Of a stretch of DNA of 64,000 nt, positions 44,446 to 53,819 are shown in pieces; the first letter of the stretch is position 1, and every line of letters begins with the position of its first letter. The position numbers and the translations under genes were made by a program. The stretch spans positions 372,001 to 436,000 of the forward strand of contig NC_011891.1 of the NCBI RefSeq assembly GCF_000022145.1, in the 5' to 3' direction. The notes under the pieces are model-generated. The model saw only the letters and a program-made list of their open reading frames with translations. It did not search any database and was not told the origin of the DNA. The DNA is from Anaeromyxobacter dehalogenans 2CP-1 (GTDB taxonomy: Bacteria; Myxococcota; Myxococcia; Myxococcales; Anaeromyxobacteraceae).

Positions 44446-45444
44446 TCACCGCGGCGCGAGGGCCAGCGCCGCCCCGAGCAGCGCGGAGTAGACGAGCCCG
44501 ACCCGCGCCATCCGCGGCGTGAGCGGGATGAGGCGCGCCCGCTCACGGACCGTGAACAAGGTCCGGAGCGCGCCGACGGCCATCGGCGCGGAGGCGAGCG
44601 GCAGGAGCATCCACGGGCCGAGGTCGAGCAGGAGCCAGGAGCCGAGCGGTGCGAGGTACGCGAGCGCGAGCAGGGCGGAGATCTCGACGCGGTTGAAGCC
44701 TGGCCCGTGGAGCACCGCGCCGGTCCGCCAGCCCTTCAGGCGGTCGAACTCGTGGTCGCGGAGGTCGTCCACCAGGAGCACCGCGGTCACGAGCGCGCCC
44801 ACCGGCAGGCCGACGAGGTAGACGGGCAGCGGCAGCGACGCGAGCATGCGCCACGGCTCGGGCGCGCCCTGCACGGCCGCCGCCTGGATGAAGTACGTCC
44901 CCACCACGCCGACCACGCCGAACATCACCACGAACAGCGGGTCGGCCTGGCCGCGGCGGGCGTAGGCCCACGGGCCCCCGTTGTACGAGAGGCTGGTCAC
45001 GATCCCCAGGGCGCCGAAGGCCAGCACCGGCGCGCCGCCGATCCGGTACAGGTACGGCGCCGTCGCGAGCGCGAGCGCGAGGCACCCGACGATCGCGAGG
45101 CGCAGCGTGGCGAGCCGCAGGGCGCCCGTCTCCACGGCATGGACGAGCTCGGGGTGCTCCGGGAGCTTCGGGTGGAGCCGGAGCAGCTCGTGGTTGTCGG
45201 TGAAGAGCCCGGCCACGTGGATGACCCACGATCCGAACAGGCCCACCAGCGCCGGCCAGGGCGAGAGCACGCCGAAGTGCACCGCCAGCCCCAGGCCGAC
45301 CAGCACCGGCTGCGCGGCGGTGGGCAGCGAGTGCGTCGGGTACACGAGCAGGTCCACCCAGATGCTCCGCGCCGAGGTCGCAGGCACCGCGGCGGCGCCG
45401 AGCTCCTCGGGCGGGCCGGAGAGGTGGGGAGATGGCGTGCTCAC
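44446..45444 (-). CDS. UbiA-family prenyltransferase (MenA-like)
   Basis: A 332-residue polytopic protein of the UbiA superfamily, with eight or nine hydrophobic segments. The second Asp-rich motif is evident (LLVDDLRDHEFDRLKGWRTGAVLHG), as in MenA. The first motif is atypical: DNHELLRLHPKLPEH replaces the usual NDxxDxxxD. It would attach a prenyl chain to an aromatic acceptor such as a menaquinone precursor; the altered first motif leaves specificity open. GTG at 45444 was chosen because the preceding 25 codons are low-complexity. Confidence 0.72.
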   Translation of the reverse strand: MSTPSPHLSGPPEELGAAAVPATSARSIWVDLLVYPTHSLPTAAQPVLVGLGLAVHFGVLSPWPALVGLFGSWVIHVAGLFTDNHELLRLHPKLPEHPELVHAVETGALRLATLRLAIVGCLALALATAPYLYRIGGAPVLAFGALGIVTSLSYNGGPWAYARRGQADPLFVVMFGVVGVVGTYFIQAAAVQGAPEPWRMLASLPLPVYLVGLPVGALVTAVLLVDDLRDHEFDRLKGWRTGAVLHGPGFNRVEISALLALAYLAPLGSWLLLDLGPWMLLPLASAPMAVGALRTLFTVRERARLIPLTPRMARVGLVYSALLGAALALAPR

Positions 45445-45534
45445 CCGCACAGCTTCGATCAGCCGGGGGGCCGTGGCGCGGCCGCGGTGCGCGGCATGGC
45501 GCCGCGGGCGACCGGGCACGCCTCCCGGCGACGC

Positions 45535-45912
45535 TCACCGCCGCACCCGCGGCGTCGGCGCCGGCCGGCGTGCGGCCGCCACCGACGCGTGCGGCGTGCC
45601 GGGAGCCGACGCGGTCCATCCCGCGGCCGGGCCCGCCGCCACCTCGCCGAGCGCACCGGCCACGCCCACCGTGAAGACGGCCCACAGGCCGATCCAGAGC
45701 GCGGCCAGGAGCGCTCCGACGGCGAGGTCCGGCGAGCCGCGGGCGGCGCGCGCGAACCGGGGCGCGAGCAGCCGTCCCGTGCCGGCACGGCCGGCCGGCG
45801 CCGGCCGGGGCGCCGGAGGGGGAAGCCGGGGGGCGAGGGCCTGTGGGCCACCGGTGAGCCAGAGGGCGCCCCAGGAGGGCGCAGCGGTGGAGGGTGACGC
45901 TCGCGACTTCAT
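45535..45912 (-). CDS. hypothetical protein with one membrane helix
   Basis: A 125-residue protein, Pro/Ala/Arg-rich, with one hydrophobic segment (LAVGALLAALWIGLWAVFTVGVAGAL). GGGAG lies 8 bases before the ATG at 45912, which supports expression. It is divergent from the LysR gene at 45969 and may be its target. No family recognised. Confidence 0.5.
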   Translation of the reverse strand: MKSRASPSTAAPSWGALWLTGGPQALAPRLPPPAPRPAPAGRAGTGRLLAPRFARAARGSPDLAVGALLAALWIGLWAVFTVGVAGALGEVAAGPAAGWTASAPGTPHASVAAARRPAPTPRVRR

Positions 45913-45968
45913 GTGGTTTCTCCCTCGTGCTCGCCGCGCGGGCTGCGCGGCACGTGGAGGATGTACCG

Positions 45969-46910
45969 ATGTCGAAGCGCGCCTTGAACGCGCAGGGGGG
46001 CGCGGGCCCCGCGCAGCAACGCGCGGGGCTGGACTGGGGGCACCTCGAGTTCTTCCTCGAGCTGGTGCGCACCGGGAGCCACGCCCGCGCGGCGCGGCGG
46101 CTCGGCGTGGATCGCAACACCGTGGCGCGCCGGGTGGCGGCGCTGGAGGGCGCGCTCGGCCTGGCGCTGTTCGAGCGCGGGCCGCAGGGCTGGGCGTGCA
46201 CCACCACCGGCCAGGAGCTGGCCGAGCTCGCCTCGCGGGTGGAGCAGGACGTGCTCGCGCTCGCGCGCCACGCCGACACGCGCGACCGGGCGCTGGACGG
46301 GACGGTGCGGCTCACCACCGCCTCGCACCTCGCCACATACCTGTTCCTGCCGGCGGTGGGCGTCCTCCGCGAGCGGCACCCCGGGCTCGTCCTCGAGATC
46401 GCCGCCGACCAGCGCGCCTTCGATCTCACGCGGCGCGAGGCCGACCTGGCGGTGCGCATGGGCCGCCCTCGCGACGCCGGCCTCGTCACGCGCAAGCTCT
46501 CCGACGTCGCCTACGGGCTGTACGGCGGCCGGGAGGTGGTGGGCGGGAAGCCGCGGGCGGTGGACTTCGCGGCGGATCCGTTCGTCGGGCTCGACGAGGG
46601 CCATGCCGCGGTGCCGCAGGAGCGCTGGCTGGAGCGGGTCGCGCCGGCGCGCCGGATCGTCTTCCGCTGCAACAGCACCACCGCGCTGCTCCAGGCGGCG
46701 CGGCTCGGGGTCGGGGTGGCGGTGCTGCCGCGCTTCGTGGCAGACCGCGACCCGGCGCTGGTGCGGCTGGAGGGTCCGGAGCCGGCGCCGCACGAGCTGT
46801 GGCTCCTCGTGCATGGCGACCTGCGCCGCACGCCGCGGGTGCGGGCGGTCATCGACTGGCTGGACGGCCTGGTGGAGCGCGCCCGGCCGGCGCTGGCGGG
46901 GCAGCCCTAG
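45969..46910 (+). CDS. LysR-family transcriptional regulator
   Basis: A 313-residue LysR protein: N-terminal helix-turn-helix (LEFFLELVRTGSHARAARRLGVDRNTVARRVAALEGALGLALFERG) and an effector-binding domain with the FRCNSTTALLQAARLGVGVAVLPRFVAD block typical of the family. It is divergent from a small membrane protein gene (56-bp gap), the probable target. The effector is unknown. Its stop overlaps the convergent gene by 4 bp. Confidence 0.85.
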   Translation: MSKRALNAQGGAGPAQQRAGLDWGHLEFFLELVRTGSHARAARRLGVDRNTVARRVAALEGALGLALFERGPQGWACTTTGQELAELASRVEQDVLALARHADTRDRALDGTVRLTTASHLATYLFLPAVGVLRERHPGLVLEIAADQRAFDLTRREADLAVRMGRPRDAGLVTRKLSDVAYGLYGGREVVGGKPRAVDFAADPFVGLDEGHAAVPQERWLERVAPARRIVFRCNSTTALLQAARLGVGVAVLPRFVADRDPALVRLEGPEPAPHELWLLVHGDLRRTPRVRAVIDWLDGLVERARPALAGQP

Positions 46911-47653
46911 CGCCGGCGCAGGCTGCGGGGGCCCGGGCGCCGAGCCCGGCTCGCCCCCCGTCCGCCCGCCGGCGCGGGGCGGCGCACCGCGCGCACCTTC
47001 CCGCTCGCGGCGCCGCCGCAGAAGAACAGGCCGGCGCCGTCGGACTCGAGCCCGCTCACCAGCGCGCCCCGGGGCATCGCGAGCCGCGCCCGCACCGCGC
47101 CGCCGGCCGGATCGACCCGGCGCAGCTCGCTCTCGCCCCCCTCCATCGTCCCGTGCCACAGCTCGCCGTCCACCCAGGTCACCCCGGTGACGAAGCGGTC
47201 GGACTCGATCGTGCGCAGGACGGCGCCGGTGGCGGGATCGACCCGCAGGATCCGCCGCTCGCCGTAGCGCCCGACCCACAGGCTCCCTTCGGCCCAGCAC
47301 AGGCCCGAGCCGCCGGCGCCCTCCGGCGCCGGGATGCTGCCCAGGACCGCGCCGGTGCCCGGGTCGAGGCGAAGGATCCGGTCGCCGGCGAGCTGGTGGA
47401 GGTGCCGGCCGTCGAACGCGGTGCCCGCGTCGCACGCGACCTCGAGCGCGCGGACCGTCTCGCCGCTGGCAGGGTCGAACGCGATGAGCCGCGCGCCGGT
47501 CGCGGCCCAGACGCGCTCGCCGTCGAAGCTGACCCCGGCCACCGGGGCGCCGTCGAACGGGCCGTACTCGCGCACCACCTCGGCGGCGGCGCTGGGGACT
47601 TCGGCGCCGGGTGCCTCGGCGGGCACGGCGTGCTTCCTCGCTCCGGAGCTCAT
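46907..47653 (-). CDS. beta-propeller (glutamine cyclotransferase-like) protein
   Basis: A 248-residue cytoplasmic protein, no signal peptide. Repeated blades (VSFDGERVWAATGARLIAFDPASGETVRAL; GDRILRLDPGTGAVLGSI; GSLWVGRYGERRILRVDPATGAVLRTI) resemble the five-bladed glutaminyl cyclotransferase/PQQ-like propellers. Its ATG overlaps the stop of the upstream regulator gene (ATGA), so the two are co-translated. The last 30 residues are Arg-rich. Catalysis is not certain. Confidence 0.65.
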   Translation of the reverse strand: MSSGARKHAVPAEAPGAEVPSAAAEVVREYGPFDGAPVAGVSFDGERVWAATGARLIAFDPASGETVRALEVACDAGTAFDGRHLHQLAGDRILRLDPGTGAVLGSIPAPEGAGGSGLCWAEGSLWVGRYGERRILRVDPATGAVLRTIESDRFVTGVTWVDGELWHGTMEGGESELRRVDPAGGAVRARLAMPRGALVSGLESDGAGLFFCGGAASGKVRAVRRPAPAGGRGASRARRPGPRSLRRR

Positions 47654-48894
47654 CCCTGCCCGATAGCGCGGGGGAGCGGCAGCAGCAACGCCGGGTTGAA
47701 GCCGCTCGTGGGTGCCGAGACCCAGCGGCGCGCGCGCCCGCGGCCGAGCGCGCGGACGGCGCCGCGCTCGGCGAGCGCGGTCAGCCCGCGCTGCACCGTG
47801 CGCCGGCTGGCGCCGAGCGCGAGCGCGAGCGCCGACGACGACCAGGCCTGGCCGTCGGCGAGCAGGGCCGCGAGCGCCGCGGCCTGGCCGTCGGCGTCCC
47901 CCGCCGCCGCGGGGGGCGCGAGCACCGCCACGCCGGCCCGGGTGCGCGGCGCCAGCGCGAAGCCCGCGGGCGTGGCGTGCACGGAGGCCAGCGCCCGGAC
48001 CGCCCGCCGCAGCCGGCCCACCTCCACCCGCAGCCGCCCGCGCAGCGACGGGGTGGCGCGGGCCGCGCCGAACGCGCGGCGCACCAGCACCTCGCGCGGC
48101 GCGTCGCCCGGCCAGGCCTCGGCGAGCGCGCGGAGCAGCGCGAACAGCACCGGCCGCCGCGCCAGGTCCACCGCGGCGCCACCCCGGCCGGCGGTGCGCC
48201 GGCAGCCGTCCACCACCAGCCGGTCGCTCCGGCGGAGCGCCTCGACCTCGCCGAGCCGGAGCGGCCGCTCCGCGCCGGCGGAGAGGAGCCGCGCGGCGGG
48301 GCTCGCCAGCGCCTCGCCGGCCCTTGCCACCTCCGCCACGAGCGCGGGGATCCCGGCGCGGTCCGCGGCGCGCCGCGCCCGCGCGTGCGCCTCCGCGGCG
48401 GCGGCGCTCCGCCCGGACCGGAGCGCGACGTCGAGCGCGGCGAGGCCGGCCACCGCGGCGAGCGCCGGCGGCGCGCCGCGCAGCGCGAGCCGGTCGAGCG
48501 CGCGGCCCGCCTCGGCCACCCGGCCGCCGAGGAGCAGGCGCCGCACCGCGAGCAGCCGGGCGTGCAGCGCGTTGGTCCGGTCCCCGCCCGCCTCGAGCGC
48601 GCGCGCCGCGTCCTCCAGGTCGATCGCGGGCGCGTCCGGCCCGCGCGCGGCGAGCGCCACCTCCGCCTCGGCCGTCGCGCAGCGCGCGCGGGCGATCGGC
48701 GCCGCCGGCCCGAACGCGCGCGCGGCGCGCCGCAGCAGCCGCCGCGCCGCGCCGAGGTCGCCGAGCTGGGCCATGGCGATGCCCCGCAGCGCGAGCCCGG
48801 TCGCGTCGCGCCGCAGCGCCACCTCCCGGAGCGCGCCGAGCGGATCCCCGGCCTGGAGCGCACGGGCGGCGGCGGCAGGGGGCGTCGCTGGCAT
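47650..48894 (-). CDS. winged-helix transcriptional regulator with SARP-like region
   Basis: A 414-residue Ala/Arg-rich protein. The first 200 residues are helical repeats (TPR-like). The stretch RRPVLFALLRALAEAWPGDAPREVLVRRAFGA...LRGRLRVEVGRLRRAVRAL resembles an OmpR/SARP winged helix, and the C-terminus has a second helix-turn-helix (WSSSALALALGASRRTVQRGLTALAERGAVRALGRGRARRW). It is coupled to the downstream propeller gene. The ligand is unknown. Confidence 0.6.
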   Translation of the reverse strand: MPATPPAAAARALQAGDPLGALREVALRRDATGLALRGIAMAQLGDLGAARRLLRRAARAFGPAAPIARARCATAEAEVALAARGPDAPAIDLEDAARALEAGGDRTNALHARLLAVRRLLLGGRVAEAGRALDRLALRGAPPALAAVAGLAALDVALRSGRSAAAAEAHARARRAADRAGIPALVAEVARAGEALASPAARLLSAGAERPLRLGEVEALRRSDRLVVDGCRRTAGRGGAAVDLARRPVLFALLRALAEAWPGDAPREVLVRRAFGAARATPSLRGRLRVEVGRLRRAVRALASVHATPAGFALAPRTRAGVAVLAPPAAAGDADGQAAALAALLADGQAWSSSALALALGASRRTVQRGLTALAERGAVRALGRGRARRWVSAPTSGFNPALLLPLPRAIGQG

Positions 48895-49057
48895 CGGCCC
48901 GGGATCGTAACCGGAGGAGCGCCCGCGCTCCACGCGCCGGTCGAGGGGCGCCGCAGCGCCCGGTCCCGCCGGCTCGCGCCCGGTGCGCCGGTGTGCGAGA
49001 TCGCCGCCCGCACGCTCCGTGGACGGGGCGCGTGGCCCCATGCTCTGTATCCGGCGC

Positions 49058-50272
49058 ATGCGATCCGACCGGAACCTCGGCACCCTCGACCGCCGCGACG
49101 GCGTCTGGCCGCGCACCTACCGCTTCGCGAGGCGATGGCGGCTCCTCTTCCACGGGCTCGGCGCGCTCGGCCTCGCCGCGGCGGTGGCGGGCTCGATCGC
49201 CGCGCTTCGCGGCGCGCTCACCGGACCCGTGCTGATCGTGCCGCTCGGCTTCGGGGCGCTGGGCGCCGCGGCCGTCGCGGCGGCGCAGCGCGGGCGGCTC
49301 CTCCTGCACGCGGACGGCGTCGAGGTGATCGAGCTGGGCCGGTCGCCGCGCCGGCTGCGCAACGATCAGATCGCGGGACGCCGCACCATCCCGCTGCAGT
49401 ACGGGATGGAGAAGCTGGTGCTGGAGCGGCGGGAGCGGGGGGAGAAGCCGGTCTCGATGGGCTTCCTGTTCGAGCGAGACGCCACGCTCGACGCGTGGCT
49501 CGAGTCCCTCCCCGACCTCGACGTGGCGGACCGGGCCTCCGCCGAGGCGGCGCTCCTGGCCTCGGCCGAGCTCGGTCCGGACGAGGAGGCTCGCCGGGCC
49601 TCGCTGGCGGGGTCCCACCGCGTCGCGAAGGTGCTGAAGGGCGCCGCGCTCGCGGCGGGCGGCTGGGGGCTGCTCTTCCCGCGGCCGTACCCGGTCGCGA
49701 TCGCCGTGCTGGCCGCGATCCCGCTCGCCACGCTCGCGCTCGTGCTGGCCGGCCGCGGCCGGTACGCGGTGGAGGAGCGGCGCAACGAGGTGCGGCCGGG
49801 GGTGGGCGTGCCCATCTTCGCGCCGGGCGTGGTGCTCATGCTCCGCGCCCTCCTCGACTACGAGGTGGTGGACGTCGCGCGCGTGCTCGGGTGGACCGCC
49901 GCCGCCGCGGTGGCGCTCACCGCCCTGCTGGTGCGGGGCGACGCGGCGCTCCGGCGCCGGTGGTACGTGCCGGCCCTGGTCCTCGCGCTGGTGGCGCCCT
50001 ATCCCTGGGGAGCGCTCAACGCCGCGGACGTGCTGCTCGACCGGGCGCCGGCCGAGGTCCACGAGGTGCCGGTGCTGCACAAGCACGTCTCGAGCGGCAA
50101 GCACACGAGCTACGACCTCCGCCTCCCGCCCTGGGGACCGATCGGCGCGGCGCAGGAGGTGGACGTGGGCAGGGAGCTGTACGGTCAGGTCGAGGTCGGC
50201 GACCTGGTGTGCACGCACCTGCGGCCCGGCGCGCTCGGAGCGCGCTGGTTCGTGGTCGACCTCTGCGACTGA
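49058..50272 (+). CDS. hypothetical multi-spanning membrane protein
   Basis: A 404-residue protein with hydrophobic helices near residues 30-80 and again around 195-330, separated by a soluble segment. GKHTSYDLRLPPWGP...VGDLVCTHLRPGALGARWFVV near the C-terminus suggests an exposed soluble domain. No family recognised. Divergent from the winged-helix regulator gene. An ATG at 49040 is an alternative start. Confidence 0.6.
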   Translation: MRSDRNLGTLDRRDGVWPRTYRFARRWRLLFHGLGALGLAAAVAGSIAALRGALTGPVLIVPLGFGALGAAAVAAAQRGRLLLHADGVEVIELGRSPRRLRNDQIAGRRTIPLQYGMEKLVLERRERGEKPVSMGFLFERDATLDAWLESLPDLDVADRASAEAALLASAELGPDEEARRASLAGSHRVAKVLKGAALAAGGWGLLFPRPYPVAIAVLAAIPLATLALVLAGRGRYAVEERRNEVRPGVGVPIFAPGVVLMLRALLDYEVVDVARVLGWTAAAAVALTALLVRGDAALRRRWYVPALVLALVAPYPWGALNAADVLLDRAPAEVHEVPVLHKHVSSGKHTSYDLRLPPWGPIGAAQEVDVGRELYGQVEVGDLVCTHLRPGALGARWFVVDLCD

Positions 50273-50284
50273 CGCCCGTGTGCG

Positions 50285-50908
50285 TCAGCGGCCCCTCGCC
50301 GGCGGGGCGCCGGTGAGGGGCGCGCGGATCGCGGCCGCCACCTCATCCGGCCGCTCGTTCGCGAACGCGTGGGTGCCGCCCGCGAACACCTCCAGCGCGG
50401 CCCCCGGAATCCGCGCCTCGAGCAGGCGCCCCACCGCGAGCGGGCTCACCGGGTCGGCGTCGCTCCACAGGAGCAGCGTGGGTGCGGCGAGCTCGCCGAG
50501 CCGCGCGGTGTGGTCGGTCCGGTCGTCCACGAACCAGCGCGGCACGCCGGGCAGCGACGCCAGGTACTCCGGCCGCCAGTCGGCGGCGCCGGTGCCGCGC
50601 AGGTCCACGCCGCCCGAGGTCGCGACGAGCACGAGCCGCTCCACGCGCTCCGGGTGCTCGAGGGCGAGGCGCACCGCCAGCGCGCCCCCCATCGACTGCG
50701 CGACGACGTGGCTCCGGCCCGCCGGTAGCCGCGCCAGCACCCAGGCGAACAGGTCGCCGGAGGAGCGGATGGCCGGGTCGGGCGGGCAGCCGCCGAAGCC
50801 CGGGTAGTCGAGGCGTACGGACGGGCCGAGGTCGGCGAGCCGATCGGCCACCGGCGCCCAGAAGGCGCCCCGGCCGCCGGCGCCGGGGAGGAAGACGAGC
50901 GACGTCAT
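50285..50908 (-). CDS. alpha/beta hydrolase (BioH/MenH-like)
   Basis: A 207-residue alpha/beta hydrolase. FLPGAGGRGAFW is the oxyanion-hole region, VVAQSMGGALAVRLAL the nucleophile elbow with catalytic serine, LLLWSDADPVSP carries the acid residue and GGTHAFANERP the histidine. It is shorter than most family members, with a small lid. The substrate is not predictable. Confidence 0.8.
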   Translation of the reverse strand: MTSLVFLPGAGGRGAFWAPVADRLADLGPSVRLDYPGFGGCPPDPAIRSSGDLFAWVLARLPAGRSHVVAQSMGGALAVRLALEHPERVERLVLVATSGGVDLRGTGAADWRPEYLASLPGVPRWFVDDRTDHTARLGELAAPTLLLWSDADPVSPLAVGRLLEARIPGAALEVFAGGTHAFANERPDEVAAAIRAPLTGAPPARGR

Positions 50909-51096
50909 GGGCGCCGAGTGTAGCCGCGCCTCCGCGCGACCGCCCGCCGGACGGGGCGAGGGAGGCGCCCAGGCTCGCGCCGGGCACGCCCCGCGGCGAG
51001 GCGACGCAGCGTGAAGGCGCGCTTGACGGCGGCCCAGCCCCTGGGATATCCGTCCGCCCTTCTCACGATCGGTGCTCGCGCCGGAGGAGGTGTCCC

Positions 51097-51147
51097 ATGA
51101 AGCTGGAGCTCGTCGCCCACCCGGGATGCCCCTCGGAGCGCGCCTAG
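51097..51147 (+). pseudogene. 16-codon ORF with strong RBS, possible gene remnant
   Basis: GGAGGAGG sits correctly before an ATG that encodes MKLELVAHPGCPSERA and then stops. The start resembles the first strand of small thioredoxin-like or mercury-related proteins (MKLELxxxPGCP). It looks like the front end of a truncated gene, though a leader peptide is possible. Nothing else was seen between 50909 and 51267. Confidence 0.35.
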
Positions 51148-51267
51148 CCGACCCGACCGTTCTCCAAAGACGGGTCCTCGCTGTGCGCGCTCGCCTCCGA
51201 AGCGCTGCGCCCAGGCATGTCCACGCGATCGCGCTCCCGCAGGAGCGCGCGCCAGGAACCCGTCGTG

Positions 51268-51693
51268 ATGACCCCAGAACGCCCGAATCGCCCCGGCGCG
51301 CCCTCGCGCGCCACCCCGTTCACCCCGCAGCCTGCCGCCTCCGCGGCGGACGCGGCCGCCCTCCGCGCCGAGCGCCTCGAGCGCATCCTCCTCGCGCTGT
51401 TCCGCTCGGTGGTGCGCGAGGAGTCCACCGACCCCGGGCTCACGGGCGTGGACCTCGTCGCGCTCCGCCTCTCGCTGGACGGCGCCGAGGCGCGCATCGG
51501 GTACGCGCTCGAGGTTCCGCGCGGCGAGGGGCAGGGAGCGGAGTGCGAGGCGGCCGAGGCGCTGGCCCGCGCCGCGCCGCTCCTGCGCGCCCGGCTCGCC
51601 GAGGTCATCGACCTGCCCGTGTTGCCGTCGCTCACGTTCGCGCTCGAGCGCGTCCGCGAGGTGCCTCGCGCGCCGCGGGCCGGGGCGGCGTGA
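51268..51693 (+). CDS. RbfA-like ribosome-binding factor
   Basis: A 141-residue protein with the KH-type pattern of ribosome-binding factor A: RAERLERILLALFRSVVREESTDPGLTGVDLVALRLSLDGAEARIGYAL, then EALARAAPLLRARLAEVIDLPVLPSLTFALERV. RbfA assists 16S rRNA 5'-end maturation in the 30S subunit. It lacks the usual infB-truB neighbours, so it may be a second copy or a divergent paralogue. ATG 51268 has AGGA upstream; an ATG at 51217 is also in frame. Confidence 0.65.
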   Translation: MTPERPNRPGAPSRATPFTPQPAASAADAAALRAERLERILLALFRSVVREESTDPGLTGVDLVALRLSLDGAEARIGYALEVPRGEGQGAECEAAEALARAAPLLRARLAEVIDLPVLPSLTFALERVREVPRAPRAGAA

Positions 51694-51709
51694 TCCCGTG
51701 GTGCCCCTG

Positions 51710-52696
51710 TCAGAGGTGCACGAGCCCGGTCCGCACCGCGGCGAGCGTCGCGGTCGCGACCGCGAGCCAGAGCGCGACCGCCATCGCCAGGGCGCCGGCG
51801 CCGACGGAGCGGAGCGCCTGCCGGGAGAGGCCGAGGCCCACCAGGAACAGCGTCAGCACCAGCGCGCGGCGCCCCGCCTCGGCGGCCAGCAGCCCGGCGG
51901 GGCGCAGCGCGGGCAGGAACGTCGCGAGCGCGGCCACCGCCACGAAGCCCAGGATGAACCAGGGCGGGCGCGCCGCGGACGCCGCGCCGCCGCCGCGCGC
52001 GCGCCGCGCCACGAGGCCGATGGCCAGCGTCACCGGCACGATCCAGAGCGCGCGGGCGAGCTTCACCGTGGTCCCCACCGCGAGCGCCTGGGGGCCGTAC
52101 GCGAGCGTGGCGCCCACCACCGAGCTCGTGTCGTGGATGCCGAGCGCCGCCCAGAGGCCGAACGCCGGCTCCGCCAGGCCTGCCGCGTGGCCCACCAGCG
52201 GGAACACGAGCAGCGCGGCCGAGTTCAGCAGGAACACCGCGCCGAGCGCGATCGACGTCTCGTGCTCGTCCGCCCCGACCACCGGCGCGACCGCGGCGAT
52301 GGCGCTCCCGCCGCAGATGGCGGTGCCGACCGAGATGAGCGCCGCGGTGCGGGCCTCCACGTGCGCGGCGCGGGCGAGGAGCGCGCCGAGGGCCAGGCAC
52401 GCGGCGATGCTGACGAAGGTGTAGCCCACGCCGCGCGCCCCGACGTGCGCGACCACGCGGAGATCCATGGCGCCGCCGAGCGCCACCACGGAGACAGGCA
52501 GGAGCCGCCGGGCCAGCGCGCGCGTGGTGGCGGCGTACGGGTTCCCGGTCGAGAGCGCGAGCGCGACGCCGGCGGCGAGCGCCAGCGCGGGCGAGACGTG
52601 CGGGATCGCCACGCAGGCCAGTCCCGCGGCCGGCACGAGGAAGGACGGGATCGATCGAGCGGATGAGGTGCGGGGCTCGGGGGTGGACCGTTCCAT
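51710..52696 (-). CDS. YeiH/UPF0324-family membrane transporter
   Basis: A 328-residue polytopic protein of the YeiH family with about ten helices. GNPYAATTRALARRLLPVSVVALGGAMDL, SVGTAICGGSAIAAVAPVVGA and GIHDTSSVVGATLAYG are family landmarks. Members are proposed sulfonate/sulfite-related exporters. The LysR gene upstream in the same direction, at a distance of 76 bp, matches the common yeiE-yeiH pairing. Confidence 0.85.
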   Translation of the reverse strand: MERSTPEPRTSSARSIPSFLVPAAGLACVAIPHVSPALALAAGVALALSTGNPYAATTRALARRLLPVSVVALGGAMDLRVVAHVGARGVGYTFVSIAACLALGALLARAAHVEARTAALISVGTAICGGSAIAAVAPVVGADEHETSIALGAVFLLNSAALLVFPLVGHAAGLAEPAFGLWAALGIHDTSSVVGATLAYGPQALAVGTTVKLARALWIVPVTLAIGLVARRARGGGAASAARPPWFILGFVAVAALATFLPALRPAGLLAAEAGRRALVLTLFLVGLGLSRQALRSVGAGALAMAVALWLAVATATLAAVRTGLVHL

Positions 52697-52772
52697 GCGG
52701 CGCGAACCTAGTCGCTCGGCGGCTCCGCGGCACACCGGCATTTCCGATGGGACATCGGCGGCGCCGCCGGCC

Positions 52773-53696
52773 TCACGGGAACCAGGCCGGGCGCACCGTC
52801 CCGGCCGCGAGCCGCTGCGCCTCGCGCAGGAAGCGGCCGGCGATCCCGGAGACCCCGCCGGCCGGGAGCGCCCACGAGAACGCGCGCTCGATGCGGAGGC
52901 CCTCGAGCGGGATCGCGCGCAGCGCGCCGGTGGCGAGCTCGGTGCGGATGGCCCAGCGCGACAGGAACCCGACGCCCAGCCCGAGCTGCACCGCGGCCTT
53001 CACCGCGTCGTTCGTCCCGAGCTCGAGGTCGGCGTGGCGGCGCGTCCTGCGGACGCCCGCGCGCCGGAGCGCCTTCTCCACCACCGCGCGGGTACCGGAG
53101 CCGACCTCGCGCCACACGATGGGCACGCGGTCCAGCTCGGCGACGCGGCGCAGGCGCAGGATCTCGGCCGGCGCGGCGCTCGAGGCCGCCGCGACGATCT
53201 CGTCCCGCGCGAACGGCTCCAGCCGGACGTGCGGCGCGCGGGAGAGCCCCTCCACCAGGCCCAGCGGGACGGTGCCCTTGGCGAGCCAGCCGAGGACGGC
53301 GTCGGTGTTGCCGACCTCCACGCGCACCGCCACGCCCGGCCGCGCGCGGCGGAGCTCCGCGACGAGGTGCGGGACCACCCAGGCCGCGGTGGTCTGGCTC
53401 GCCCCCAGCACGAGCGGACCGCCCTCCTCCGCCTCGCGATCCATCGAGGCCTCCGCCGCGCGCAGCGCCTCGTCCACGCGCTGCGCGTGCTCGAGGAGCC
53501 GCTGCCCGTCCGCCGTGAGCTGGACGCCGTGGGCGGTGCGAAGGAGGAGCGGCCGCCCGCACGTGCGCTCCAGCTCGCGGACCTGCTCCGAGAGCGCGGA
53601 CGGCGAGAGGTGGAGGGTGCGCGCGGCGACCGAGATGCGGCCGGCGAGCGCGACCTCGCGGAAGGACTGCAGGCGGCGCGGATCGAGGCGGGGCAT
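52773..53696 (-). CDS. LysR-family regulator, YeiE/CysB-like, next to YeiH transporter
   Basis: A 307-residue LysR protein with an N-terminal helix-turn-helix (LQSFREVALAGRISVAARTLHLSPSALSEQVRELERTCGRPLLLR) and a sensor domain containing WREVGSGTRAVVEKAL and LGTNDAVKAAVQLGLGVGFLSRWA, typical of the CbbR/CysB/YeiE group. It probably controls the downstream transporter, in response to a sulfur compound by analogy with YeiE. Confidence 0.85.
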   Translation of the reverse strand: MPRLDPRRLQSFREVALAGRISVAARTLHLSPSALSEQVRELERTCGRPLLLRTAHGVQLTADGQRLLEHAQRVDEALRAAEASMDREAEEGGPLVLGASQTTAAWVVPHLVAELRRARPGVAVRVEVGNTDAVLGWLAKGTVPLGLVEGLSRAPHVRLEPFARDEIVAAASSAAPAEILRLRRVAELDRVPIVWREVGSGTRAVVEKALRRAGVRRTRRHADLELGTNDAVKAAVQLGLGVGFLSRWAIRTELATGALRAIPLEGLRIERAFSWALPAGGVSGIAGRFLREAQRLAAGTVRPAWFP

Positions 53697-53819
53697 CCGG
53701 GCAGGGTAGCGGATCCGGCCCCCGTCGGCCCGAGCCGGGATCGCGTGCGGCGCCGTGCGCCGCGGACGACCCGACTCAGCGCTTCCTGCTCGCGCCGAAG
53801 GCCGCTAGCTTCGCCGCCC

